DNA of 50,307 bases from Nonomuraea turkmeniaca. GTDB taxonomy: Bacteria; Actinomycetota; Actinomycetes; Streptosporangiales; Streptosporangiaceae. Shown here in pieces: positions 8,186 through 15,425 of this stretch (within the stretch, counting starts at the first letter, position 1; every line of letters begins with the position of its first letter). Made by a program: the position numbers and the translations under genes. The notes below the pieces were generated by a model, which saw only the letters and a program-made list of their open reading frames with translations, made no database searches and had not been told where the DNA came from. The stretch lies in contig NZ_VCKY01000053.1 in the NCBI RefSeq assembly GCF_005889735.1, positions 1 to 50,307 of the forward strand, in the 5' to 3' direction.

Positions 8186-9420
8186 TCGAGCTCCATCCCC
8201 TTTCTCTCCGGGACGAGCGTCAGGGTTGTGGCCAGGGCCGCCAGGTAGATGAGCGAGAGCAGCCCGATGGCGAGGCTGAAGGAGTACTGGGCGATGATCA
8301 GGCCGATCAGCCACGGACCGAACCCGCCGACGCCCCTGCCGATGTTGAACAGGACGTTCTCGGCGGTGGCACGCGCCTGGGTGGGGTAGAGCTCGGCCAT
8401 CAGCGCGCCGTACCCGCCGAGCATGCCGTTGACGAACAGGCCCATCACCACACCACCCACAAGCAGCGCAGTCGAGTCGGTGAGCTGGCTGTACACGAGA
8501 ACAGAGAGTGCCGCGCCGACCTGGAACGTCGCCATCGCCGGTCGGCGGCCTACCCGGTCGGCGAACTGGCCGAAGATCACGATCCCGGCGGCCATGCCGA
8601 GGACGGTGGCCACCGTCCACAACCCAGACTTGGTCAGGCTGAATCCGAGCTGGGTCGACAGGTAGGTGGGCAGCCAGACCATGACGCCGTAGTAGCCGAA
8701 GTTCTGCACCGATGTGAGGATGATCATCGCGATGCTGCTCTTCGTCGTCGCGGCGTCGCGCCACAACATCCTGATCGGCGCGCTCCGCTTGTCGGCCTCG
8801 ACGAACATCTGCGGCTCGCCGACCTTCCTGCGGAACGCCCAGGCGATCAGGGCGGGCAGCACGCCGAGCGCGAGCATTCCGCGCCAGCCGATGAGCGGCT
8901 GGAGGAAGATGCCGGCCAGTGCCGCGAGGAGCACGCCGAACTGCCAGCCCAGCGCGACCAGCGAGGTCGTGCGCGCGCGCTGCGAGGGGCGGCAGGCCTC
9001 GGCGGCGAGTGTCATGCCGATGCCGAACTCACCGCCGAGACCGATCCCGGCGACGAACCGCAGGAACACCAGCTGCTCGTAGCTCTGCGCCAGTGCGCTC
9101 AGGCCGGTGAACAGGCTGAACAGCAGGATGGTCCAGGTGAGCACGCGTACCCGGCCGTAGCGGTCACTGAGAATGCCGAAGACTATGCCGCCGACGACCG
9201 CGCCGACGAGTGTGAAGGTGGCGATCGCGCCGGCCTCGCCAGGGCTCAGCGCGAAGTGCGCGGTTACCGCGGCGAGCACCACGCTGACGATCAGCATGTC
9301 GAACCCGTCCATGGCGTAGCCGACCACGGCCGTGACGACGGCCTTGGTCGCGCTCTGCTCCTTGGCCGGACTCGATGGCGTGGAAGTGGGGCGGGATTGT
9401 TCTGACAGTGACTCACTCAT
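8182..9420 (-). CDS. MFS transporter, aromatic/organic-acid symporter type
   Basis: About 412 residues with 12 predicted membrane segments. The loop 2-3 motif GILSDRYGRVRVL and its loop 8-9 repeat FADRVGRRP are present. An early DGFDM in helix 1 and the GLGGEFGIGM segment are typical of proton symporters for organic acids (AAHS or sialate-like MFS). ATG 9420 is preceded by GGAG at a good distance. A GTG 21 bp upstream lacks a binding site. Placement directly behind pyrD, with a carbamoylase and IclR regulator in the operon, suggests import of orotate or a related pyrimidine acid. This is inference; export of a product is also possible. Confidence 0.88.
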   Translation of the reverse strand: MSESLSEQSRPTSTPSSPAKEQSATKAVVTAVVGYAMDGFDMLIVSVVLAAVTAHFALSPGEAGAIATFTLVGAVVGGIVFGILSDRYGRVRVLTWTILLFSLFTGLSALAQSYEQLVFLRFVAGIGLGGEFGIGMTLAAEACRPSQRARTTSLVALGWQFGVLLAALAGIFLQPLIGWRGMLALGVLPALIAWAFRRKVGEPQMFVEADKRSAPIRMLWRDAATTKSSIAMIILTSVQNFGYYGVMVWLPTYLSTQLGFSLTKSGLWTVATVLGMAAGIVIFGQFADRVGRRPAMATFQVGAALSVLVYSQLTDSTALLVGGVVMGLFVNGMLGGYGALMAELYPTQARATAENVLFNIGRGVGGFGPWLIGLIIAQYSFSLAIGLLSLIYLAALATTLTLVPERKGMELE

Positions 9421-9465
9421 CGAGCTCTCCAGGGAGATCACGGGGGTTCTGATGGGGGATGAGCG

Positions 9466-10407
9466 CTACTCGTTCATGAGCAGGCCGCGGGTGAACTCGC
9501 TCACGCGTCCCACGTCGAGGTCGCGGGCCAGCGGCCCGAGCTCGTCAAGGATGCGGATCATGGTGTCGGGCCTGGTGAACGTCGCGGTACCGACCTGCAC
9601 CGCGCTCGCGCCTGCGAGCAGGAACTCCACGACGTCCGATGCGCGGGTGACGCCGCCACACCCGATGACGGGCAGGTGCGTCCCCTGCGCCGCCTCCCAC
9701 ACCAGGCGGAGCGCGAGGGGCTTGATCGCGGCCCCGGACAGGCCGCCGAAATTGTGTCCGAGTACGGGACGCCGCGTGGACCAGTCGATGGCGATGGCCT
9801 TGACGGTGTTGGCCACGGTGACCGCCGACGCGCCGCCCGCGGCCGCGGCGCTTGCCAGCTCCGCGATCGAGGTGACGTTCGGCGTCAGCTTGACGATGAC
9901 GGGGCGGTCGGTCCGTGCGACGACCCCCTCGGTGACGCGGGCGACGGACTCGGGGTCGACGCCCAGCTGCGAGCCGTCCGTGTCGAGGTTGGGGCAGGAG
10001 ACGTTGACCTCCAGCGCCGCGTACTCGGCGGGCGGCAACTCCTCGGCCACCTCCCAGTACTCCGACGGGCGCAACCCCCCGATGCTGACGATCACAGGGA
10101 CGCCGATCCGCTGGTAGCGAGGCAACACCTCGCGCCGGAATCGATGCACCCCGATGCTCGGGATCCCCACGGAATTGAGCATCCCGTTCGCGCTTTCCGT
10201 CAGCCGAGGAGCGCGGTTTCCCGCCCGCTGACCGGAGAAGATCGTCTTTGTGACCACCGCGCCCAGGCGGTGCGCGGGGATGAGCTCGGAGAGTTCTGGG
10301 CCGAAGCAGCCGGAGGCAGGCATTATCGGGTTGTCCAGACGCAACTCGCCGACGGTCACGCCGAGGTCTACGCCCTGAACGACCACCGAACCGTGATCCT
10401 CGTTCAC
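9466..10407 (-). CDS. pyrD: Dihydroorotate dehydrogenase, class 1B catalytic subunit
   Basis: 313 residues from GTG 10407, chosen because GGAGG lies 6 nt upstream. A longer in-frame start has no such site. The FMN-barrel motifs PIMPASGCFG, SIGVHRF, EVNVSCPNLDTDG (catalytic C138), KLTPNV and VIGCGGV are in place. The catalytic cysteine (rather than serine) and the adjacent pyrK identify the NAD-linked class 1B enzyme. It is the first gene of the operon, downstream of its own promoter. It catalyses dihydroorotate/orotate interconversion in either direction depending on electron supply. Confidence 0.93.
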   Translation of the reverse strand: MNEDHGSVVVQGVDLGVTVGELRLDNPIMPASGCFGPELSELIPAHRLGAVVTKTIFSGQRAGNRAPRLTESANGMLNSVGIPSIGVHRFRREVLPRYQRIGVPVIVSIGGLRPSEYWEVAEELPPAEYAALEVNVSCPNLDTDGSQLGVDPESVARVTEGVVARTDRPVIVKLTPNVTSIAELASAAAAGGASAVTVANTVKAIAIDWSTRRPVLGHNFGGLSGAAIKPLALRLVWEAAQGTHLPVIGCGGVTRASDVVEFLLAGASAVQVGTATFTRPDTMIRILDELGPLARDLDVGRVSEFTRGLLMNE

Positions 10408-10455
10408 AGAATGCCTCCACATTTGGGGATGTGCACCCCTTCCTTGAAGGCATCC

Positions 10456-10485
10456 ACAATGCGTGACGACTCGCTCGAGCGTCAA
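10456..10485 (-). promoter_or_regulatory. Predicted promoter of pyrD operon
   Basis: On the minus strand TTGACG (10480-10485) and CATTGT (10456-10461) are separated by 18 bp. Transcription would start near 10449, about 40 nt ahead of the pyrD GTG and its GGAGG site. Confidence 0.5.
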
Positions 10486-10605
10486 CCCACAAAAAGCAGT
10501 TAACAAGAACGTAACACGTGTATTCCTCAGGTAAATCCTTTCACGAGACGGAAGGATCGCACCTGGCTTCCGTCGACGGAAATTCCACCGCCCGGCCGCA
10601 AGGCC

Positions 10606-10634
10606 TTGACAACCAGGGAGTTAACACTTAGTTT
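10606..10634 (+). promoter_or_regulatory. Predicted promoter of SDR operon
   Basis: TTGACA (10606-10611) and TAGTTT (10629-10634) have a 17-bp spacer, close to the sigma-A consensus. Transcription would start near 10641, giving a leader of about 29 nt. The GTTAAC palindrome lies inside the spacer, a position where a bound repressor would block polymerase. Confidence 0.65.
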
Positions 10635-10669
10635 TTCGGCATTCATCGCTGATTTGTCGTTGGGGTTAT

Positions 10670-11422
10670 ATGTCCAGCACAGCGTTACGCAATGCAGCCA
10701 GGAACGAGCCGGAAGAAGGCCAGAAAAAGGGCCACGGACTTGTATTCGGCAGCCGTGGCGGAATCGGCTCAGAGATTTCCAGAATTCTTTCACACAAAGA
10801 CATCAACGTGCACGGAATCGACCGTGCTGAAATGTCTGCCCATGGCATCAATGAATGGGCCCTGGATGTCACACAACCCGGCCTGGAAACCTGGCTGGAG
10901 GACCATTTCAGGAACCACGGCCTGCCTCGCTTCTTCGTGTGGTGCATCGGGGTCTACGACCGTCGCCCGCTGACCGAGTACGGGACGGTCAGGATGCGCA
11001 CGGTGCTCGACACCAATCTGACCGCCCTGCTCGTTGCCCTCAGGACCGTGGTCGCCGCGGCCGTGGAGCAGCGTTCCCCCCTCCGCGTCGTGGTCGTCGG
11101 GAGCCAGGCGTCGGTGAACGGGGGGACGGACGCCGTGTACGCGGCGGCCAAGGCCGGGTGCGTCGCCGCGGTGAAGAGCGTGGCACGTGAGTACGGCCGG
11201 CACGGCATCACCGCCAACATCGTGAGCCCCGGCCCGACGAACACGACCATGGCCGAGGTCATGGGCGATGAGCGGCGCCGACACTACGAGTCGACCATAC
11301 CGATCGGCCGCTTCACCGAGCCGCTGGAGGTCGCCGCAGCGGCGGTCTGGCTGCTCACCGAGGCGCCCCCTGCCATCACCGGAACCGTACTTGATGTCGA
11401 CGGAGGGCTCGTCAGGCGATGA
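10670..11422 (+). CDS. Short-chain dehydrogenase/reductase
   Basis: 250 residues. The NAD(P) glycine motif VFGSRGGIG lies near residues 25-33. A catalytic serine lies in VVVGSQAS, and Y-x-x-x-K in YAAAKAG. The C-terminal PGPTNT and GTVLDVDGG are standard for SDRs. It would reduce a ketone or oxidise an alcohol; the substrate cannot be read. It is the first gene of the plus-strand operon and overlaps the next gene as ATGA. The first 20 residues before the Rossmann fold are charged and unlike the family norm. Confidence 0.9.
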   Translation: MSSTALRNAARNEPEEGQKKGHGLVFGSRGGIGSEISRILSHKDINVHGIDRAEMSAHGINEWALDVTQPGLETWLEDHFRNHGLPRFFVWCIGVYDRRPLTEYGTVRMRTVLDTNLTALLVALRTVVAAAVEQRSPLRVVVVGSQASVNGGTDAVYAAAKAGCVAAVKSVAREYGRHGITANIVSPGPTNTTMAEVMGDERRRHYESTIPIGRFTEPLEVAAAAVWLLTEAPPAITGTVLDVDGGLVRR

Positions 11423-12027
11423 ACGCACGGATACTCGAAGTCAGCCAGCCGGTTCAGGTCACCAATGCGCTCGGAGAGTTCGCGCTCACCGCCTATCTCA
11501 TCGCCGAGGGGCAACGCGTCGACACCCACCTTGCGCTCACCCACGGCAACCTGACAGCCCCTGTGCCCATGCGCATTAATTCGGCCTGCCTGACCAGCGA
11601 AGTGCTCCAGGACAACCGGTGCGACTGCGCGTGGCAAATGTGGGAGTCATTAAAACGATTTGTCAGTCGCGGCCAGGGCATCCTCACCTACCACCCCGCC
11701 CACGAAGGACGCGGCGCCGGCCTGTTCCAGAAGATCCAGTCGTATGCGCTCATGGACCGCGACGGACTCACCACGGCAGCAGCGTTCACCGCACTCGGGG
11801 AGCCGCCCGACAGCCGTGACTACAGCGCTGCCACGGCGATCCTCGTAGCGCTGGGAATCGACGAGGTGGAGCTGCTGAGCAACAACCCGAACAAGATCGA
11901 GTCGCTCGTCATGGCCGGCATCAGGGTCACCGCCTCAGAACGCGTGATCGGCCGGCACAACCCGGCGTGGCGCCGATACCTGAACAGCAAGGCGGAAGCG
12001 TTCGGCCACCTGATCGAACGTGCCTGA
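11419..12027 (+). CDS. GTP cyclohydrolase II-like protein
   Basis: 202 residues, the size of a stand-alone RibA. Zinc cysteines C57, C68 and C70 (CLTSEVLQDNRCDC) have exactly the family spacing. HEGRG at 95-99 matches the EGRG phosphate site, SRDY retains the arginine of the D-x-R-x-Y segment, and LLSNNPNK matches TNNP(D/R)K. The family opens the imidazole ring of GTP, releasing formate and pyrophosphate. YHPAHEGRGAGL departs from the usual YLRQEGRGIGL, and SAC replaces SEC, so substrate or product may differ. No other riboflavin gene is nearby, pointing to specialised rather than vitamin metabolism. It overlaps SDR by 4 bp. Confidence 0.85.
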   Translation: MNARILEVSQPVQVTNALGEFALTAYLIAEGQRVDTHLALTHGNLTAPVPMRINSACLTSEVLQDNRCDCAWQMWESLKRFVSRGQGILTYHPAHEGRGAGLFQKIQSYALMDRDGLTTAAAFTALGEPPDSRDYSAATAILVALGIDEVELLSNNPNKIESLVMAGIRVTASERVIGRHNPAWRRYLNSKAEAFGHLIERA

Positions 12028-12054
12028 CCGAGTAACCCTCTTCCGGGAGAACAT

Positions 12055-13656
12055 GTGGACATCGGCACTATCCTCCGCCGGGTCGGCGCCACGCCCACCA
12101 CAGAAGACCGCCGGATCCACGTGGTGGAGCCACCGGACCGGACTGTGGAGGCGTTGCGCCGGCACCGGCTCACCGGCCAGGCCGCGATGATGGTCAAAGA
12201 CGGGACGATCGAGGCCCCGCAGACCCTGACCGCCGAGATCCTGACCGCGCAACAGGCCACGGAGTCCCGCTGGGAGGCGAGTCTCGAGGAGACGGCGCTC
12301 ATCCAGCGCCACCTGCACGACCACGGGATCAACAGTTACCTCGTCAAGGGTTGCGCCGCTCAACTGCTCACCGATGGCGTCTCGCCCAAGCGGTTCGGCG
12401 CCGACATCGACCTCGTCGTCGAGGGGCTCACCCGGCGCGACGTCGCCCGTCTGGTCGGCCCGCTGGCCGAGCTGGGATACGCCTCACGCCCCGATCACCC
12501 CTGCGGGCTGCACGAGGCCGGCCACTTCGGCTACACGGGGAAGGGCGGTCGGCACACGTGGCGCGACGGCGGGGAGGAATTCACCTTCGCCCTCGACATT
12601 CATCACGCGTTCCCCGTCTGGGGCTATCCCGCGCTCGACACGGTCGACCTCGACGTGCCCGGACCGATTCACATCGATCCCAACGGGGTTTGCGGCCCCG
12701 CCGACAAGGCGATGATCTCCTGGCGGGAGATGGCCGACAACGCCCACGTCATCGAGACCCAGTACGGCCCGATCACCACACTCGGCCCGGAGCTCACCGC
12801 CGTCATCGGATGCGCGAACGCCTTCCGGGATTACGTCAAACCGCACTGGTCCACGCCCCTCCGGGTCCATCTGGGCCACCTCGCGGAGATCGTCACGCTC
12901 GTGACCATGCCCGGCTTCGACGGCGGGAAGTTCCGCGCCCTCGTGGACCGGTGGTCCGCCCACGACTCGGTCTCGTTCACGACCCGGGTACTGATCGATC
13001 ACCTGGGACACGCGCCTGACATCCTGCGCCGGCTTTCGACCACGCGGGTGATTCCCCACCACACCCTGTGGAGCCGGGATCACTACCCTGTTCTTCTCAA
13101 GACACCGGCGGTACTGGGCGACGTCGAGGACCAGATCTGGCGAACCACCGGGATGCGCGACCTGGCGGGCGAGCTCGGCGCCACCCGGCTTGACGCCACA
13201 CCGTTCCTCTTGGGTGATGCGGAGTCGCGATCGTTCTCCCACCGGCTGCAGGGGCGGCACCTGCGAGCATCAGCATCGATCGTCTGGGGCCAGGAGACGC
13301 TCACCCTGACGATGGAGATCGACGACTCGGCGTTCTGGGGTGACGTGTGCGTGCTCGTGAACTTCGGCGACCCCGCGTTCGAGTTCTACCGCGGCGCCCC
13401 GTACGCCACTCAAAGGGTCCGCAACCGGGGGCTGAGCGGGCCCGGTGTCGAGGACGCCGTCGACCTGGAGTGGAGCAGGACGGGCGGCGGCCTCCTGTCG
13501 ATGCGGGCCACGGTGCCGCTCGCCGTACTGCCCTCCCAACCTGAGCTCAGCGACGGTGAGATCGGGCTCATGCTCGGCCTGCAGGACATCGTGCCCGATG
13601 ACCTGGGACGCAGCGCCTCGATCGTGGCACCGCTCCTGCTCGTCCCGCCCCTCTGA
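12055..13656 (+). CDS. Nucleotidyltransferase-like protein (NTP_transf_5 type) with a C-terminal beta domain
   Basis: 533 residues from GTG 12055, preceded by GGGAGA. YLVKGCAAQLL (about 95-105) and RFGADIDLVV (D117, D119) match the KG and DxD metal motifs of the uncharacterised nucleotidyltransferase family PF14907. Members often accompany ABC exporters in peptide clusters such as lasso peptides. From about residue 390 a second part with strands such as LTLTMEIDDSAFWGD resembles a carbohydrate-binding beta-sandwich. No precursor peptide was found nearby. It overlaps the first ABC gene by 1 bp (TGATG). The molecule it might nucleotidylate is unknown. Confidence 0.7.
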   Translation: MDIGTILRRVGATPTTEDRRIHVVEPPDRTVEALRRHRLTGQAAMMVKDGTIEAPQTLTAEILTAQQATESRWEASLEETALIQRHLHDHGINSYLVKGCAAQLLTDGVSPKRFGADIDLVVEGLTRRDVARLVGPLAELGYASRPDHPCGLHEAGHFGYTGKGGRHTWRDGGEEFTFALDIHHAFPVWGYPALDTVDLDVPGPIHIDPNGVCGPADKAMISWREMADNAHVIETQYGPITTLGPELTAVIGCANAFRDYVKPHWSTPLRVHLGHLAEIVTLVTMPGFDGGKFRALVDRWSAHDSVSFTTRVLIDHLGHAPDILRRLSTTRVIPHHTLWSRDHYPVLLKTPAVLGDVEDQIWRTTGMRDLAGELGATRLDATPFLLGDAESRSFSHRLQGRHLRASASIVWGQETLTLTMEIDDSAFWGDVCVLVNFGDPAFEFYRGAPYATQRVRNRGLSGPGVEDAVDLEWSRTGGGLLSMRATVPLAVLPSQPELSDGEIGLMLGLQDIVPDDLGRSASIVAPLLLVPPL

Positions 13657-15425
13657 TGCAGCGTGTGATGGAGGTTGCCAGGGAACGGGTGGCGCTGCTG
13701 CGGCTGCTCCGGTCAGCGGGCGGACTCACCGTTGCCGTGCTCGCGGGACTGGCCGCCATCGGCGTGGCCGCCGCGCCCGTCCTTGCGATCCTCGTCCGAC
13801 ACCTGGTCGACGCGATGGTGTCGGGCGCGCCGTACCTCTGGCCGGTCGCGGCGCTGGCGGGGGTCATGCTGCTGCGCCAGGCCGGGGAGATCGTGGGCGA
13901 AGCGGTCGACGCTGTCGCCCGCAAGCAGATCGACGGCGCGGTCCGCTCACGAGTGCGCCGCCTCACCCTGGCGCCGAGCGACATCACCCATCTGGAGGAT
14001 CCCGCGTTCCATGACCTCGCGGCCCGCGCCGGGGACCAGGGGATCACCTGGCGCGTCAGGTCACCGGGAGCGGCGAGCGTAGGGCAAGTCAAGATCACGG
14101 TCAGGATGCTCGCCACGATCGCCACCGCCGGGGTCCTCGCCACCTACTTTCCGTTCCTCGCCCTCACCCTGCTCGGCGTCTCGCTGGCCATCCGCTGGAT
14201 CATCCGCCGCCAGTGGATGTATCTGGAGTCGGTGAAGGACGCCGCCACGCCCGAACGGCGGAAGGTCGACTACTGGGCCGACATCGCCGCAGGACCGGAG
14301 GCGGGCAAGGAGATCCGGGTGTTCGGCCTGGGAGGATGGGTCAGCGAACGGCGGCTGGCCGCCCACTACGCCTGGATGGCCGACTACTGGGTGATCCGGC
14401 GCAGGGTGCTGCGCAGGCAGTGGACGACGGGATTGCTCGCCGCGGTGGCCGCGCTGCTCGCCCTGCTCGTTCCAGGTCTCGCCGCCCTCCACGGCGAGCT
14501 GAGCGTGGGCGAGCTGTCCTCCTGCCTGGTCGCCGCGTGGGGCGTTTTCGCGATCTCGGTGATGGGGCCGGAAGCGTTCGACATCGACTACGGGAGAACC
14601 TCTGTGACCGCGCTGCGGGCGCTCGAGTCCCGCCGTTCCAGCCCGCGTACCGGCGTTCCCGCTCCTGGCGGTGTGCCGGAGATCCGATTCGAGGGCGTTT
14701 CCTTCGCCTATCCGGGTATGCCGCGGCCCGTGCTCGACGGGGTCGACCTGACGATCGGGGCCGGGGAGCGTCTGGCCATCGTCGGAATCAGCGGATCGGG
14801 CAAGACGACGCTGGTCAAGCTGCTGGCCGGGCTCTATCAGCCCACCAGCGGGCGGATCCTGGTCGACGGCGTCGACCTGTGCGACCTCGATCCTCAGGGA
14901 TGGCGTCGGCAGCTGTCGGTGCTGTTCCAGGACTTCGTCCGCTATCCACTCACGGCACGCGACAACATCACGCTCGCCGCGCCGGAGGCGTCTGGATCGG
15001 ATGAGGAGATCTCCGCGCTCGCCCGCGAGGTCGTCGACCGGATCGACACGGTTCTGTGGCGTACCGGCACCGGCGGCCGTGACCTGTCAGGTGGCCAGTG
15101 GCAGAAGCTCGCGATCGCCAGGGTCAGATACGCGGTCTCGAAGGGCCGCCGCGTGGTCGTCCTGGACGAGCCGACCGCCCACCTCGACGTGCGGGCCGAG
15201 GCGGAGTTCCACGAGCGGGTGATCGGCGGCGTCGGCTCCGCCTCCGTCGTGCTGATCTCACACCGGCTTTCGACGGTACGGCCCGCGGACAGGATCGTCC
15301 TTCTCCGCGACGGACGGGTCACCGAGCAGGGCAGCCATGACGAGCTCATGGCCGAGGACGGCGAGTACGCACGGCTCTTCCGCCTCCAGGCATCCCGGTT
15401 CACCTCGGAAGGGGCCGCTCGATGA
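13656..15425 (+). CDS. ABC exporter half-transporter 1 (fused membrane and ATPase domains)
   Basis: 589 residues. The N-terminal half has about five or six membrane helices (for example LTVAVLAGLAAIGVAAAP). The C-terminal ATPase has Walker A GISGSGKTT near 376-384, signature LSGGQ near 476, Walker B VVVLDEPTAHLD and the H-loop LISHRLS. All catalytic residues look intact. It is followed with an ATGA overlap by a second half-transporter, so they probably form a heterodimer. Export of a product made by the upstream enzymes is the simplest reading. Confidence 0.9.
   Translation: MQRVMEVARERVALLRLLRSAGGLTVAVLAGLAAIGVAAAPVLAILVRHLVDAMVSGAPYLWPVAALAGVMLLRQAGEIVGEAVDAVARKQIDGAVRSRVRRLTLAPSDITHLEDPAFHDLAARAGDQGITWRVRSPGAASVGQVKITVRMLATIATAGVLATYFPFLALTLLGVSLAIRWIIRRQWMYLESVKDAATPERRKVDYWADIAAGPEAGKEIRVFGLGGWVSERRLAAHYAWMADYWVIRRRVLRRQWTTGLLAAVAALLALLVPGLAALHGELSVGELSSCLVAAWGVFAISVMGPEAFDIDYGRTSVTALRALESRRSSPRTGVPAPGGVPEIRFEGVSFAYPGMPRPVLDGVDLTIGAGERLAIVGISGSGKTTLVKLLAGLYQPTSGRILVDGVDLCDLDPQGWRRQLSVLFQDFVRYPLTARDNITLAAPEASGSDEEISALAREVVDRIDTVLWRTGTGGRDLSGGQWQKLAIARVRYAVSKGRRVVVLDEPTAHLDVRAEAEFHERVIGGVGSASVVLISHRLSTVRPADRIVLLRDGRVTEQGSHDELMAEDGEYARLFRLQASRFTSEGAAR

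Larger units (their letters stand above)
10408..10669. promoter_or_regulatory. Divergent control region between the pyr-type operon and the SDR operon
   Basis: 262 bp, noticeably A/T-richer than the flanks. It holds one promoter for each direction. The palindrome GTTAAC occurs twice, at 10499-10504 upstream of the pyrD -35 box and at 10620-10625 inside the spacer of the SDR promoter. Both copies share GTTAACA. They are candidates for binding by the operon's IclR protein, though they are short. A small inverted repeat GGGG/CCCC lies in the pyrD leader near 10424-10439. No pyrR-type attenuator or RNA switch was recognised. Confidence 0.5.

Noticed and set aside
9421..9441. Earlier GTG start for the MFS transporter
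   Set aside because: No ribosome site precedes it, while ATG 9420 has GGAG at proper spacing.
10424..10439. Small GGGG/CCCC inverted repeat in the pyrD leader as a pyr attenuator
   Set aside because: The stem is only four strong pairs, with no antiterminator partner, no U-run and no PyrR-binding sequence recognised.
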